A stretch of DNA of 64,000 nucleotides from Chloroflexota bacterium (GTDB lineage: Bacteria; Chloroflexota; Limnocylindria; Limnocylindrales; CSP1-4). The notes under the pieces are model-generated. The model searched no databases, was not told where the DNA came from, and worked only from the letters and a program-made list of their open reading frames with translations. This document shows positions 36,945-51,060 of this stretch, piece by piece. The stretch spans positions 40,448 to 104,447 of the forward strand of contig JADMIG010000009.1 of assembly GCA_015478725.1 (NCBI GenBank), given 5' to 3'. Position 1 is the stretch's first letter; every line of letters starts with the position of its first letter. A program made the translations under genes and the position numbers.

Positions 36945-39020
36945 CTAGACCTTCGACTTCTGGACGAGCTCGGAGGCGACCGACGGGGGCACCTCCGCGT
37001 AGTGGCTGAATTCCATCGACGAGCTCGCCCGACCCTGCGACATGCTCCGCAGGTCCGTGACGTAGCCGAACATCAGGGCGAGCGGGATGAACGCCCGGAC
37101 GACCTGGGTGCCGCCCCGGCTCTCCATGCCGTCGATCTGGCCGCGGCGGCTGTTGAGGTCGCCGATCACGTCGCCCATGAACTCCTCGGGCATCGTGACC
37201 TCGACCTTCATGATCGGCTCAAGGATGACCGGCTGCGCCTTGTGGATGGCATCCTTGACCGCCAGCGAACCGGCGATCTTGAACGCCATCTCCGAGCTGT
37301 CGACTTCGTGGTAGGAGCCGTCGTGGAGGGTGGCCTTGACGTCGACCATCGGGAAGCCGGCGTACGGGCCGGTCTCCAGCGTCTCCCTGATGCCGGCGTC
37401 GACCGACTTGATGTACTCGCGCGGGATGGTGCCGCCGACGATCTTGTCGACGAACTGGTAACCCGATCCCTTCTCGCCCGGCTCCAGCCGGATGACCGCA
37501 TGGCCGTACTGGCCCTTGCCGCCGGTCTGGCGGATATGGCGCCCGATGCCCTCCGCGGCGCGGCGGATCGTCTCGCGGTAGGAGACCTGCGGCTTGCCGA
37601 TGTTGGCGGCGACCTTGAACTCGCGGATCATGCGGTCGACGAGGACGTCGAGGTGGAGCTCCCCCATCCCCGCGATGAGCGTCTCGGAGGTCTCCGGATC
37701 GGTCTTCACCCGGAACGTCGGATCCTCCTCGGCCAGGCGCTGCAGCGCGATCGCGAGCTTGTCCTGGTCGGCCTTCGTCTTCGGCTCGATCTTGACCTCG
37801 ATGACCGGCTCCGGGAAGGTCATCGACTCGAGGATGACCGGATGGTCCGGGTCCGTCAGGGTGTCACCGGTGAAGGTGTCCTTGAGTCCGACGGCGGCCG
37901 CGATGTCACCGGCCAGGACTTCCTCGATCTCCTCGCGGTGGTTCGCATGCATCTGGAGGATGCGTCCGACCCGCTCGCGCCTGCCCTTCGTGGGATTGAG
38001 GACGTACGAGCCTGCCTTGAGGGTGCCCGAGTAGACGCGGAAGAAGGCGAGCTTGCCGACGAACGGGTCGGCGGCGATCTTGAAGGCGAGCGCGCTGAAC
38101 GGCTCGTCATCGTCCGGGCGCCGCAGGACGTCCGCCCCGGTGACCGGGTCGGTGCCGTTCATCGGCGGCACGTCGAGCGGCGACGGGAGGTAGTCGACGA
38201 CCGCATCGAGGAGCTTCTGGATGCCCTTGTTCTTGAGCGCCGAGCCGGTGAGGACCGGGATGATCCGTGTCGAAAGCGTGCCGATGCGCAGGCCGCGCTT
38301 CAGCTCCTCGGTCGTGAAGTCCACGCCCTCGAGGTACTTGTGGAGGAGCTCGTCGTCCATCTCGGCGACCGCTTCGATCATCGCCCGCCGCTGCGTCTCC
38401 GCCTCGGCCCTGAGCTCGGCCGGGATCTCCTCGACCTCGATCTGGTTGCCCAGGTCGTCGCGGTAGTAGACGGCCTTCATCTCGACGAGGTCGACGACCC
38501 CCTTGAACTGGTCCTCGCGGCCGATCGGGATCTGGATCGGCACCGCGTTGGCCCCCAGCCGATCGCGGATCGACTCGACGCCGCGCCAGAAGTCGGCACC
38601 GGTCCGGTCGAGCTTGTTGATGAAGCAGAAGCGCGGGACGCCGTAGCGGTCGGCCTGGCGCCAGACCGTCTCGGACTGCGGCTCGACGCCGGCCACGCCA
38701 TCGAAGACGACGACCGCGCCGTCGAGCACCCGCAGGCTCCGTTCGACCTCGACGGTGAAGTCCACGTGCCCGGGCGTATCGATGATGTTGAGGCGATGGT
38801 CGCCCCAGAAGGCGGTGGTGGCCGCCGCGGTGATGGTGATGCCGCGCTCCTGCTCCTGGGGCATCCAGTCCATCGTCGCGGCGCCCTCATGCACCTCGCC
38901 GAGCTTGTAGATCTTCTTCGTGTAGAAGAGGATCCGCTCGGTGACGGTGGTCTTGCCCGCGTCGATGTGGGCGATGATCCCGATGTTCCGCGTGCGCGCA
39001 AGCGGAACCTGACGTGCCAC
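36945..39020 (-). CDS. fusA: elongation factor G
   Basis: EF-G drives translocation and, with RRF, recycling. Domain order is as usual: G domain with [38 protein letters not shown] and [12 protein letters not shown]; domain II near [19 protein letters not shown]; domain IV with [20 protein letters not shown]; end [20 protein letters not shown] place the start at GTG 39020, which gives the family N terminus [14 protein letters not shown] (691 residues) and has GGAG 12 bases upstream. A GTG at 39053 would add 11 residues and overlap rpsG by seven bases, with no ribosome-binding site seen. Confidence 0.93.
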   Translation of the reverse strand: MARQVPLARTRNIGIIAHIDAGKTTVTERILFYTKKIYKLGEVHEGAATMDWMPQEQERGITITAAATTAFWGDHRLNIIDTPGHVDFTVEVERSLRVLDGAVVVFDGVAGVEPQSETVWRQADRYGVPRFCFINKLDRTGADFWRGVESIRDRLGANAVPIQIPIGREDQFKGVVDLVEMKAVYYRDDLGNQIEVEEIPAELRAEAETQRRAMIEAVAEMDDELLHKYLEGVDFTTEELKRGLRIGTLSTRIIPVLTGSALKNKGIQKLLDAVVDYLPSPLDVPPMNGTDPVTGADVLRRPDDDEPFSALAFKIAADPFVGKLAFFRVYSGTLKAGSYVLNPTKGRRERVGRILQMHANHREEIEEVLAGDIAAAVGLKDTFTGDTLTDPDHPVILESMTFPEPVIEVKIEPKTKADQDKLAIALQRLAEEDPTFRVKTDPETSETLIAGMGELHLDVLVDRMIREFKVAANIGKPQVSYRETIRRAAEGIGRHIRQTGGKGQYGHAVIRLEPGEKGSGYQFVDKIVGGTIPREYIKSVDAGIRETLETGPYAGFPMVDVKATLHDGSYHEVDSSEMAFKIAGSLAVKDAIHKAQPVILEPIMKVEVTMPEEFMGDVIGDLNSRRGQIDGMESRGGTQVVRAFIPLALMFGYVTDLRSMSQGRASSSMEFSHYAEVPPSVASELVQKSKV

Positions 39021-39046
39021 GGAGGTCTTGCGCTCCTGAACCGGTG

Positions 39047-39514
39047 CTACCACTTGAAGTGGCTGAAGGCGCGGTTCGCCTCAGCCATCTTGTGGGTGTC
39101 CTCGCGGCGCTTCACCGCGGACCCGAGGCCATTCATCGCGTCGACGAACTCGGCCGCGAGCTTCTCGCTCATGCTCTTGCCGTTGCGCTTCCGGGCGGCC
39201 TGCACGAGCCAGCGCACGCCGAGCGAGAGGCGGCGGTCGCCGCGGATCTCGACCGGGACCTGGTACGTGGCTCCGCCGACGCGGCGCGGCTTCACCTCGA
39301 TGATCGGGGTCGCGTTCCGGAGCGCCGCCTCGAGGACCTCGAGACCGGGACGCCGGGACTGCGCCTCCGCCCGCGCGAGTGCCTCGCGGAGGATGCGTTC
39401 GGACAGATTGCGCTTGCCCGCCGTCATGAGCTTGGCGGTGAAGCGCGACGTCGTCCGGTTCGCCGGGGCTGTCTCGTACTTGACCTTGCGCGGGATGTTG
39501 ACGCGACGGGGCAC
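39047..39514 (-). CDS. rpsG: 30S ribosomal protein S7
   Basis: 155 residues from GTG at 39514, which shares one base with the rpsL stop. [60 protein letters not shown] and [20 protein letters not shown] are S7, followed by [19 protein letters not shown]7 nucleates the 3' domain of 16S rRNA and in E. coli represses the str operon. Confidence 0.97.
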   Translation of the reverse strand: MPRRVNIPRKVKYETAPANRTTSRFTAKLMTAGKRNLSERILREALARAEAQSRRPGLEVLEAALRNATPIIEVKPRRVGGATYQVPVEIRGDRRLSLGVRWLVQAARKRNGKSMSEKLAAEFVDAMNGLGSAVKRREDTHKMAEANRAFSHFKW

Positions 39515-39945
39515 TACTTCCTGCCTCCAACCGCGGCGGTCGCCTTCGCGCCGTACTTGCTCCGACCCTGCTTGCGATCGCGGACGCCCGCGGCGTCGAG
39601 CGTGCCACGGATGATGTGGTACTTCACCGACGGGAGGTCCTTCACCCGACCGCCACGCACGAGCACGACCGAGTGCTCCTGGAGGTTGTGGCCGATGCCG
39701 GGGATGTAGGCGGTGACCTCCATCTGGTTGGTCAGCCGCACGCGGGCGATCTTGCGGAGGGCCGAGTTCGGCTTCTTCGGCGTCATCGTCCGGACCTGGA
39801 GGCAGACGCCGCGCTTCTGCGGCGCGCCGGGGATCGACTCCTGGCGCTGCTTCAGGCTGTTCCAATTCTTGCGCATGGCGGGCGCCTTGACCTTGGAGAT
39901 CTTGCGCTTTCGGCCGTGACGCACGAGCTGGCTGATGGTCGGCAC
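39514..39945 (-). CDS. rpsL: 30S ribosomal protein S12 with N-terminal insertion
   Basis: 143 residues from GTG at 39945; most bacterial S12 proteins are 123-137. [60 protein letters not shown] and [13 protein letters not shown] are conserved, including the Lys residues of the streptomycin site. Between residue 23 and the PQKRGVC motif there is an extra segment ([17 protein letters not shown]) of about 14 residues compared with E. coli, Thermus or Mycobacterium. It has its own promoter at 40108-40137. Confidence 0.95.
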   Translation of the reverse strand: MPTISQLVRHGRKRKISKVKAPAMRKNWNSLKQRQESIPGAPQKRGVCLQVRTMTPKKPNSALRKIARVRLTNQMEVTAYIPGIGHNLQEHSVVLVRGGRVKDLPSVKYHIIRGTLDAAGVRDRKQGRSKYGAKATAAVGGRK

Positions 39946-40107
39946 GGAGACGCGGTTCCTTTCAGTGTCGGTGCGTGGCTGCGACGAGAGTGCCGCCCGA
40001 CCGGATCCCGCGTGGGGCGGCAGGTGCGGGGACCATCCTCGCTGTGGGTCCTCGGTGCTCGGAGACGTACTCGTCACCGGGCCACCCGTTCGAGGCCACG
40101 AGCGCGG

Positions 40108-40137
40108 AGTGTAGCAGCGGGTCCGAACGAGTGTCAA
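40108..40137 (-). promoter_or_regulatory. sigma-70-type promoter for rpsL-rpsG-fusA-tuf
   Basis: On the minus strand TTGACA (40132-40137) and TACACT (40108-40113) are 18 bases apart, with TG one base before the -10 box. Predicted transcription start is near 40101, leaving a leader of about 155 bases to rpsL. It lies in the 235-base gap after rpoC. The -35 box sits in the loop of a perfect palindrome. Confidence 0.65.
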
Positions 40138-40150
40138 ACGTTCGGACCCG
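40118..40150. repeat. perfect 12-bp inverted repeat around the rpsL -35 box
   Basis: Arms cgggtccgaacg and cgttcggacccg are separated by nine bases that contain most of the -35 hexamer. It lies 31 bases after the rpoC stop. It could be an operator, or a hairpin ending rpoC transcription; no T-run follows the second arm in the minus direction, which weakens the terminator reading. Confidence 0.6.
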
Positions 40151-40180
40151 CATCCGCGAGGGTGGTGGCGGGCCGGCGGG

Positions 40181-43100
40181 CTACTCGCCCGCGACGGTCC
40201 TGGCGGGCCGTTTCGCCGAGGCCCTGGGGGCTGCCGCGACGGGCTCGGCGACCGCGACGTCATCGTCGACGGCCGGGGCGAGCTCGTCGTCCCGATCGGG
40301 GAGGAGGGGGTTCGCGCGATCGTCGGCCGCCGCCTCGCCGACGAGGAATGGATTGATCTCCTCCGCGTCGTCGCCGTCCGCCGCTCCCGCTGCGAGGAGC
40401 GAGGCGAGACCGGCGGTCTCGTCGTCGGCCGGGCGGGCGCTCCCGTCCTCGAGGAACGGGTTGAACTCCTCGTCGGCGGCCCCGAACGAATCGAGCGCCT
40501 CGCCGGCGAGCGCTTCGAGCGCCGCACGTCGACGTCGTTCCGCCGCCGCCGCCAGGTTGGCCGGTGCCCCGGTCCCGGCGGGGATGAGCTTGCCGATGAT
40601 GACGTTCTCCTTGAGGCCGATCAGGTGGTCGCGGGCGCCGTTGATGGCGGCCTCCGTGAGCACCCGTGTCGTCTCCTGGAACGAAGCCGCGGCGAGGAAG
40701 CTCGACGTGTTGAGCGACGCCTTCGTGACCCCGAGCAGGACGGTCTGCGCCGTCGCCGGCTCACCGCCCTCAGCGAGGACGAGATCGTTCTCCTCTTCGA
40801 ACTCGAGGCGGTCGATGAGTTCCGTCGGAAGGAGATCGACGTCGCCCGGCTGGTCGATGCGGACCTTGCGGAGCATCTGCCGGACGATGATCTCGATGTG
40901 CTTGTCGTTGATCGTCACGCCCTGGCTGCGGTAGACCTTCTGGACCTCGCGGACGAGGTAGCGCTGGACGGCGTCCTTGCCCCGCGTCTCGAGGTACTCC
41001 TGCGGATTGACCGGGCCGTCCGTGATCGAGTCGCCGGCCCGGATATCCTGCCCGTTCTCGACAAGGAGCTTCGCGTTGTGGGGGATCGCATATTCGCGCT
41101 CGACGACATCTTCCGCGCGGACGACGAGACCCCCCTCGTTGCGAAGAAGGAAACCCTTGACCGGCGCGAGGACGTCGTGGGCCGGGTCACCCTCGATCCT
41201 CGCCACGACCTGGTTCGCCTCGACCGGATCGCCGGGGGCAAGGAGGAGCGCGGCCGCCTCAGGCACGGCGAGCGACGTGTCGTACGACTCGGTGCTCCTG
41301 ACCTTGACCCTGGTCTGGCCCTCACCACGGAGGATCTCGACGATCCCGTCGATGTGGCTGATCTCCGCCTTGCCCTTCGGGACCCGGGCCTCGAACAGCT
41401 CCTCGACCCGCGGCAGTCCGGCCGTGATGTCGAGGCCGGCCACGCCGCCGGTGTGGAACGTCCGCATCGTCAGCTGGGTGCCCGGTTCGCCGATCGACTG
41501 GGCCGCGATGATCCCGACCGCCTCACCGGCGGCGACGAGATGCCCGGTCGCGAGGTTGCGCCCGTAGCACGATCGGCATACGCCGTGGCGCGCCTCGCAC
41601 GTCAGCGGCGACCGGACGAGCACCTCGTCGATGCCGGCGGCGTCGATGGACTCGGCGATCGCCTCATCGATCTCCGTGTTCCGCTCTGCGAGCGACCGGG
41701 CGTTGCGGCCGCTGCCGGTCGCGAGCTTCGCCCCCGCGAGACGGCCCACGAGCCGGCGCTGGAAGGCGCCCTTCTCGTCGCTCGACTCGGCCCGCGTGAT
41801 CCAGCTCCCCTCCTCCGTTCCGCAGTCGTCCTCCCGGGTGATGACATCCTGGGCGACATCGACGAGGCGCCGGGTGAGATAGCCCGAGTCGGCCGTCCGG
41901 AGGGCCGTGTCGGCCAGGCCCTTGCGGGCACCATGGGTCGAGATGAAGTACTCGAGCACCGTCATCCCCTCCCGGAAGTTGCTCCGGACCGGGACGTCGA
42001 TGATCCGGCCGGCGGGGTCGGCCATGAGTCCGCGCATGCCGCCGAGCTGACCGATGTTGCCCTTGTTGCCGCGAGCCCCCGAGCTCGTCATCATCGTGAC
42101 CGGTCCGACGAATGGATTCGGGTCGACCATCTTGTCGGCCATCTCCTTCGTCGTGTCCTGCCAGACGCCCACCACCTGCTCGTAGCGCTCGTCGTCCGTG
42201 ATGAGGCCGCGCTGGAACTGGCGGTCGATCTGGGCGACCTGATCGTCGGCCCGCCGAAGGATGCCGGCCTTGTCCGGCGTCGACGGGATGTCGCTCACCG
42301 CGATCGTCATCCCGCCCCGGGTGGCGAACTCGAAACCGACGCTCTTGATGCCGTCGACGAGGTGGGCCGTCTCCTCCGGACCGAGGCGTCGATAGCACTC
42401 GTCGACGAGGTTCTTGAGCTCCACGCGACGCATGACGTCGTTGTTGAATCGGAGGGCCCCCGGAAGGACCTGATTGAAGATGACGCGCCCGACCGTCGTG
42501 CGTCGACGTTCGATGCGGAGCGCCCCCGCTTCGGCGTCCCAGCTGCGGACCTCGGCCTCGATCGGCTGGTGGAGCGTGACGGTCCGGAGCTGGTAGGCCC
42601 GGATCGCCTCGTCCTCGTCCGAGAAGAGCCGTGGCTTCTGCGTCTCTGACGGCGCGCCGTCGAGGGTGAGGTAGAAGCAGCCGAGGACCATGTCCTGGGT
42701 CGGTGCGACGACCGGGCTCCCGTCCGCCGGGGAGAGGAGGTTCGCCGTCGACAGCATCATCTGGCGCGCCTCTTCCTGGGCGGCCGAGCTGAGCGGCACG
42801 TGGACGGCCATCTGGTCCCCGTCGAAGTCCGCATTGAACGCCGTGCAGACGAGCGGATGGATCTGGATCGCCGAACCCTCCACGAGGACCGGCATGAACG
42901 CCTGGATCCCGAGCCGGTGGAGTGTCGGGGCGCGGTTCAACAGCACCGGGTGGTCCTTGATGACCTCTTCGAGGACGTCCCAGACCTCCGGCCGCACGCG
43001 TTCCACGATCCGCTTGGCGCTCTTGATGTTGTGAGCGAAGCCCTTCTCGACGAGCTGGCGCATGACGAACGGCTTGAACAGCTCGAGCGCCATCTTCTTC

Positions 43101-44725
43101 GGCAGGCCGCACTGGTGGAGCTTGAGCTCCGGGCCGACGACGATGACCGAGCGACCCGAGTAGTCGACCCGCTTGCCGAGGAGGTTCTGGCGGAACCGAC
43201 CCTGCTTGCCCTTGAGCATGTCGGACAGGCTCTTGAGCCGATGGTTGCCGGTGCCGGCGATCGCCCGACCCCGGCGGCCGTTGTCGATGAGGGCGTCGCA
43301 CGCCTCCTGCAGCATGCGCTTCTCGTTGCGGATGATGATCTCCGGCGCACCGAGCTCGAGGAGTCGCTTGAGACGGTTGTTGCGGTTGATGACCCGGCGG
43401 TACAGGTCGTTCAGGTCGGAGGTCGCGAACCGACCGCCATCGAGCTGGACCATCGGCCGAAGATCCGGCGGGATGACCGGCAGCACGGACAGGATCATCC
43501 ACTCGGGACGGGTGCCCGAGCGGCGGAACGCCTCGATCAGGCGAAGTCGCTTGATCGCCTTCTTGCGGCGCTGGCCGGAGCTCGTGCGAACCTCCACGTG
43601 GAGGCTCCGGGCGAGCTCCTCGAGGTCCATCCGGGTGATCATGTCGCGGATCGCCTCCGCTCCCATGCCGGCATGGAACAGGCGACCGCCGCGGGCGCCG
43701 GACCCGTACTTCTCGTCGAGGGCGCGGAACTCGCTCTCCATGAGCAGCCGGCCCGGCTTGAGGCCCTCGATCTCGTCGCGGACCTTGCGGAGCTCCTCCT
43801 TCAGACCCTGGGCCTCCTGGGCGAGGCGCCCCTTCTCGGCCACGAGCGTGTCGCCGATCGCCGCCTCGAGGGCCGCGACCTTCTCGTCGGTGGCGTGGGC
43901 CTCGTCCACCTCGCGCTGCTTGAGCTCGTCGTTCACCCGATCGGTCTCGGTCGCGACGAGCTTGCGGAGGCGAGCGGTCGCCTCCTTGCCGCCCTTGTCG
44001 CCCTCGCCGACGACGACCTCGCCGGTCGGGGTGAAGACGATCGTCTCGGCGGCGACCTTCGCCCCGAGTCCTGTGACCTGACGCTGCGTCGACTGCGCCG
44101 CGGTGACGATCTCCTCGGTCCGCGCGGCTCGCTGGCCCTCGAGGTCCGCCTTCGTCGCGGCGAGCGTCGCGGTCAGTTCGTCCTTCGTGCGATTGAACTC
44201 CGCGCGGAGCTCGTCCTCGAGCTCGTTGAGCGCCTTGCCGGCCCGTCCGCCGCGGCCCTCCGCCTCGTCCTCGAGCTGGAGCAGCGCCCGCTTCCGAGCG
44301 TCCTCGTCGACGTGGGCGACGATGTAGAGGGCGAAGTAGAGGATCCGCTCGAGGTTGCGCGGGCTGATGTCGAGAAGGATCCCGAGCCGGCTCGGTGTCC
44401 CCTTGAAGTACCAGATGTGGCTCACCGGGCTGGCGAGCTGGATGTGGCCCATCCGCTCACGGCGGACCTTGCTCCGGGTGACCTCCACGCCGCACTTGTC
44501 GCAGATGATGCCCTTGTAGCGGATCCGCTTGTACTTGCCGCAGTAGCACTCCCAGTCCTTGGTCGGACCGAAGATGCGCTCGTCGAAGAGCCCGTCCTTC
44601 TCCGGCTTGAGGGTCCGGTAGTTGATCGTCTCGGGCTTCGTGACCTCGCCCTTGCTCCACTCCCGGATCTGATCCGGGCTCGCGAGCGAGATGCGGATGG
44701 CGCTGAAGTTATTGACCTCGAGCAT
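40181..44725 (-). CDS. rpoC: DNA-directed RNA polymerase subunit beta'
   Basis: The 1514-residue beta' subunit has the N-terminal zinc site (Cys60, Cys62, Cys75, Cys78), the catalytic triad [12 protein letters not shown] (631-642), the bridge-helix region around [18 protein letters not shown], and the second zinc cluster ([15 protein letters not shown]). Two parts are unusual. Residues about 143-328 are a charged coiled-coil insertion between [14 protein letters not shown] and [15 protein letters not shown]. After the standard ending near residue 1386 comes an acidic tail of 128 residues with NPFL at 1422-1425 and 1458-1461 and NPLL at 1472-1475. It follows rpoB by 126 bases, with GGAGGAG before the ATG. 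Confidence 0.98.
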   Translation of the reverse strand: MLEVNNFSAIRISLASPDQIREWSKGEVTKPETINYRTLKPEKDGLFDERIFGPTKDWECYCGKYKRIRYKGIICDKCGVEVTRSKVRRERMGHIQLASPVSHIWYFKGTPSRLGILLDISPRNLERILYFALYIVAHVDEDARKRALLQLEDEAEGRGGRAGKALNELEDELRAEFNRTKDELTATLAATKADLEGQRAARTEEIVTAAQSTQRQVTGLGAKVAAETIVFTPTGEVVVGEGDKGGKEATARLRKLVATETDRVNDELKQREVDEAHATDEKVAALEAAIGDTLVAEKGRLAQEAQGLKEELRKVRDEIEGLKPGRLLMESEFRALDEKYGSGARGGRLFHAGMGAEAIRDMITRMDLEELARSLHVEVRTSSGQRRKKAIKRLRLIEAFRRSGTRPEWMILSVLPVIPPDLRPMVQLDGGRFATSDLNDLYRRVINRNNRLKRLLELGAPEIIIRNEKRMLQEACDALIDNGRRGRAIAGTGNHRLKSLSDMLKGKQGRFRQNLLGKRVDYSGRSVIVVGPELKLHQCGLPKKMALELFKPFVMRQLVEKGFAHNIKSAKRIVERVRPEVWDVLEEVIKDHPVLLNRAPTLHRLGIQAFMPVLVEGSAIQIHPLVCTAFNADFDGDQMAVHVPLSSAAQEEARQMMLSTANLLSPADGSPVVAPTQDMVLGCFYLTLDGAPSETQKPRLFSDEDEAIRAYQLRTVTLHQPIEAEVRSWDAEAGALRIERRRTTVGRVIFNQVLPGALRFNNDVMRRVELKNLVDECYRRLGPEETAHLVDGIKSVGFEFATRGGMTIAVSDIPSTPDKAGILRRADDQVAQIDRQFQRGLITDDERYEQVVGVWQDTTKEMADKMVDPNPFVGPVTMMTSSGARGNKGNIGQLGGMRGLMADPAGRIIDVPVRSNFREGMTVLEYFISTHGARKGLADTALRTADSGYLTRRLVDVAQDVITREDDCGTEEGSWITRAESSDEKGAFQRRLVGRLAGAKLATGSGRNARSLAERNTEIDEAIAESIDAAGIDEVLVRSPLTCEARHGVCRSCYGRNLATGHLVAAGEAVGIIAAQSIGEPGTQLTMRTFHTGGVAGLDITAGLPRVEELFEARVPKGKAEISHIDGIVEILRGEGQTRVKVRSTESYDTSLAVPEAAALLLAPGDPVEANQVVARIEGDPAHDVLAPVKGFLLRNEGGLVVRAEDVVEREYAIPHNAKLLVENGQDIRAGDSITDGPVNPQEYLETRGKDAVQRYLVREVQKVYRSQGVTINDKHIEIIVRQMLRKVRIDQPGDVDLLPTELIDRLEFEEENDLVLAEGGEPATAQTVLLGVTKASLNTSSFLAAASFQETTRVLTEAAINGARDHLIGLKENVIIGKLIPAGTGAPANLAAAAERRRRAALEALAGEALDSFGAADEEFNPFLEDGSARPADDETAGLASLLAAGAADGDDAEEINPFLVGEAAADDRANPLLPDRDDELAPAVDDDVAVAEPVAAAPRASAKRPARTVAGE

Positions 44726-44851
44726 GGTTCTCCTCCGCGCGGTCGCCGTGCTCGACCTCGCGATGCCGACCGGTAGCGAGCGGGGCCGGGCCGGCCGAGC
44801 GCCGACCCCGCGACAGGTGCGTCAGATGCGGCTGCTGGATGCGCGTGACGG

Positions 44852-48313
<3,462 letters not shown>

Positions 48314-48371
48314 GAACCACTCCTTGACGGAGGAGGACGAGGGAAGAGGGGGCCGCGCTCACAGAAGGAGT

Positions 48372-48399
48372 AGGATACCGCGCGATCCGCAGATGTCAA
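48372..48399 (-). promoter_or_regulatory. probable promoter for rpoBC
   Basis: Minus strand TTGACA (48394-48399) and TATCCT (48372-48377) with a 16-base spacer. The start would be near 48365, about 50 bases before rpoB. The -35 box directly abuts the end of the upstream hairpin. Confidence 0.55.
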
Positions 48400-48431
48400 A
48401 CGGGGTGGCGGCACGCGGCCGGCCACCCCGT
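48400..48431 (-). terminator. hairpin between rplL and rpoB, possible attenuator
   Basis: Read on the minus strand, arms ACGGGGTGGC and GCCACCCCGT pair perfectly over a 12-base loop and are followed by TTTGACA. The short T-run is weak for a Rho-independent terminator but fits partial termination between rplL and rpoB, as known in other bacteria. Confidence 0.45.
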
Positions 48432-48487
48432 CGGACGAGCCCCGGACCACCGGATCCGGACCGGGGTCCGTGCATGGCGCGACGCGC

Positions 48488-48877
48488 CTACTTGACCTCG
48501 ACCTTCGCGCCCTGCTCCTCGAGGGCAGCCTTGATCTTCGCGGCCTCCTCCTTCGTGACGCCCTCCTTGACCGGTTTCGGTGCCGCGTCGACGAGGTCCT
48601 TGGCCTCTTTGAGGCCGAGGGCGGTCAGCTCTCGGACGACCTTGATGACCGGGATCTTGTTCGGTCCGACCTCCGTGAGGATGGCGGTGAACTCCGTCTG
48701 TTCCTCGACCGCTTCCGCGACAGCTGCCGCGCCGGCCGCCGGGGCGGCAGCGACCGCGACCGGGGCCGCCGCGGTGACGCCATAGCGCTCCTCGAAACGC
48801 TTGATGAACTCGGAGAGCTCGAGGACGGTCATCCTGTCGATGGCCTCGAGCAGATCGTCCTGGGTGAGAACGGCCAT
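48488..48877 (-). CDS. rplL: 50S ribosomal protein L7/L12
   Basis: 129 residues. N-terminal dimer part [20 protein letters not shown], an Ala/Val-rich hinge ([15 protein letters not shown]) and the factor-binding domain [20 protein letters not shown] then [20 protein letters not shown]. Forms the stalk with L10. Confidence 0.98.
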   Translation of the reverse strand: MAVLTQDDLLEAIDRMTVLELSEFIKRFEERYGVTAAAPVAVAAAPAAGAAAVAEAVEEQTEFTAILTEVGPNKIPVIKVVRELTALGLKEAKDLVDAAPKPVKEGVTKEEAAKIKAALEEQGAKVEVK

Positions 48878-48925
48878 GGTGATGGACTCCTTCGATACAG
48901 CGTCGGGGTTCTGGTGGTGGACGTC

Positions 48926-49453
48926 CTAGCGGGCGGCGGCGGCCTTCTGGTCGCGGACCTGGGCGAGCGCATGACCGAGATCCCGGATGCTCGCGGCCAG
49001 CAGGCCGGCGAGCGTCGCGATCGGGGCCTGCATCGCGCCGGCGAGCTTCGCCTGGAGGACCGGGCGCGGCGGCAATGCCGCCAGCCGGATCACCGCATCG
49101 GCGTCGATCCGCCGATCGCCGAGCACGGCGCCGGTGATGCGGACGATCTTGAACGGGCGGGTCGCGTCGAGGACGGCCTTGGCTGCCGCCGTCTCGTCAC
49201 CCCGGCCGATCGCGATCGCCGTCGGCCCGACGAGGAGCGGCGCGAGGGCAGCTCCGTTCGAGTCAGCGGCGGCGATCTTCAGGAGCCGGTTCTTGACGAC
49301 GCGGTAGCTCACGTCGTGCTTTCGGAGAGCGCGCCGTATCTCGGCGAGCTCGCCCACCTTGAGGCCGCGGTATTCGGAGACGATGAGCGCGGTGCTGCCG
49401 GCGAGCTCGTCGCGCAGCGCCTCGATCGTCGCTCGTTTGGCCTCGGTCGGCAT
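48926..49453 (-). CDS. rplJ: 50S ribosomal protein L10
   Basis: 175 residues from ATG at 49453, preceded by [61 protein letters not shown] and AGAMQAPIATLAGLLAASIR are L10. It anchors L7/L12 and normally represses its own leader; a leader-like structure lies upstream. Confidence 0.97.
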   Translation of the reverse strand: MPTEAKRATIEALRDELAGSTALIVSEYRGLKVGELAEIRRALRKHDVSYRVVKNRLLKIAAADSNGAALAPLLVGPTAIAIGRGDETAAAKAVLDATRPFKIVRITGAVLGDRRIDADAVIRLAALPPRPVLQAKLAGAMQAPIATLAGLLAASIRDLGHALAQVRDQKAAAAR

Positions 49454-49534
49454 GGGAACCTCCCAGCGTCCGTGCGTGCGGCCGGCACGCGGCGGTGGGT
49501 CGCCGCGGGCCCGGATCGCTCCGGGCGCACGGAC

Positions 49535-49740
49535 GCCCCTGCGACGGTCCTTCGACACTGCAGGGGCGCATCCACCCGCATGGGCGGCTGGGTCCTGCCT
49601 CGGCGTGCTCGCCGTCGTCCCCACCCGGTCGATGCGGCCAGGCGGTCCGGTGCGGCGGATCGAGCCCCGACCGTCGGGCCCGACCGCGATGGCCGGACTC
49701 CGGCGGTCCGCGGGCGCAGGCTGTCTGCGGCGGTCCGTCG
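49535..49740 (-). promoter_or_regulatory. probable ribosomal protein L10 leader
   Basis: The 358-base gap before rplJ holds no gene. On the minus strand it contains CCGCAGACAGCCTGCG (part of 49709-49730), like the L10-leader CCGUAGACAGCAGGU core, then GCCGAGGCAGG resembling the leader's 3' GCCGAGGU element. Further on is a hairpin with arms GCCCCTGC and GCAGGGGC (49535-49567). I infer L10-L7/L12 autoregulation; the exact limits are uncertain. Confidence 0.5.
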
Positions 49741-49811
49741 ATCTTCTGTTGTGAGCGACACGCCGCCGCCTGGGCGGAGGCCGTCACCGCGTATGGTGGG
49801 TGGGCGCGGTG

Positions 49812-50519
49812 TCAGGCCGCGGCGGCCACGGCGAGGAGTGCCGGCATGTCGACTCGGATGCCCGGGCCCATCGTGCTCGCGACCGTCAGGCTGCGCAGGT
49901 AGAGACCCTTCGCGCCCGTCGGCTTCGCGCGGTTGACGGCGTCGACGAGCGCGGCGAGGTTGGCGACGAGTTCGTCCGGCCCGAAGCTGCTCTTGCCGAC
50001 CGCGACGTGGATCGTCCCGGCCTTGTCGGCTTTGAACTCCACCCGGCCCGACTTGACCTCGCGGACCGCGCGCTCGAGGTCGAAGGTGATGGTCCCCGAT
50101 TTCGGGTTCGGCATGAGGCCGCGACGACCGAGGATCTTGCCGAGCCGGCCGACCATCCCCATCGTGTCGGGGGCAGCCAGGGCAACGTCGAAGTCGAGCC
50201 AGCCCGCCTCGATCCGCTTGACGAGATCCTCCGCACCGACCTCGTCGGCGCCCGCCCGAAGAGCCTCCTGGGCCTTTTCCCCCTGGGCGAAGACCGCGAC
50301 GCGGACCTTCCTGCCGGTGCCGTGGGGAAGGACGACCGTGCCGCGGACCATCTGGTCGGCATGGCGCGGATCGACGCCGAGCCGGAGGTGGACCTCGACG
50401 GACGCATCGAAGTTGACCGTCGTGGTCCGCTTGATGAGGTCCACCGCCTCGTCCGGGGCGTAGACGCGCTCGCGGTCGACGAGCTTCGTCGCTTCGAGGT
50501 ATTTCTTGCCGTGAGCCAT
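49812..50519 (-). CDS. rplA: 50S ribosomal protein L1
   Basis: 235 residues from ATG at 50519. [60 protein letters not shown] and [19 protein letters not shown] C-terminal segment match L1, which forms the mobile stalk at the E site. The frame runs on upstream of the ATG without a better start. Confidence 0.97.
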   Translation of the reverse strand: MAHGKKYLEATKLVDRERVYAPDEAVDLIKRTTTVNFDASVEVHLRLGVDPRHADQMVRGTVVLPHGTGRKVRVAVFAQGEKAQEALRAGADEVGAEDLVKRIEAGWLDFDVALAAPDTMGMVGRLGKILGRRGLMPNPKSGTITFDLERAVREVKSGRVEFKADKAGTIHVAVGKSSFGPDELVANLAALVDAVNRAKPTGAKGLYLRSLTVASTMGPGIRVDMPALLAVAAAA

Positions 50520-50616
50520 GATCGATTCCTCGCGCTGGCGGTCGAGCGTGCCCGGCCTCCCCCGTCGCGTGGGGTGGACGTCCGGCGCGATGGCGCCGCC
50601 GGAGACGCTGCGCAGT

Positions 50617-51042
50617 CTAGCCGACGACCTCGATGCCCATCGATCGGGCGGTCCCCTCGATCTGGCGCATCGCCGCCTCGACGTCGTTCGCATTGAGGTC
50701 GGCCATCTTCGTCGCGGCTATCTCGCGAACCTGGTCGCGGGAGACGCGTCCCACGCCGGCACGACCGGCGGTGGACGCCCCCTTGTCGACGCCGGCCGCC
50801 TTCCTGAGGAGATCGGCCGCCGGCGGCGTCTTGAGGACGAAGGTGAAGCTGCGGTCCTCGAAGACCGTGATCTGAGCCGGGATGATCTGCCCGGCCTTGT
50901 CCGCGGTCCGCTCGTTGTAGGCCTTCGTGAACTCCACGATGTTGATGCCGTGGGGCCCGAGGGCAGTACCGACCGGAGGCGCCGGGGTGGCCTTGCCGGC
51001 CGGCAGCTGCAGGGTGAGGACGATCCGGATCTTCTTCGCCAC
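50617..51042 (-). CDS. rplK: 50S ribosomal protein L11
   Basis: 141 residues. [40 protein letters not shown] and [20 protein letters not shown] are L11, the thiostrepton-binding stalk-base protein. Followed by a 97-base gap to rplA that contains a small GC hairpin (arms TCCGGCG and CGCCGGA). Confidence 0.98.
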   Translation of the reverse strand: MAKKIRIVLTLQLPAGKATPAPPVGTALGPHGINIVEFTKAYNERTADKAGQIIPAQITVFEDRSFTFVLKTPPAADLLRKAAGVDKGASTAGRAGVGRVSRDQVREIAATKMADLNANDVEAAMRQIEGTARSMGIEVVG

Positions 51043-51060
51043 TGGGCGTCGGCTTCCTTT

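Noticed and set aside
35670..39614. A 1314-codon open frame on the plus strand across tuf, fusA and rpsG
   Set aside because: It lies antisense to three strongly conserved genes and its Asp/Leu/Val/Arg pattern is the mirror of GC-rich codon use. Part of it recurs antisense to tuf copy 2.
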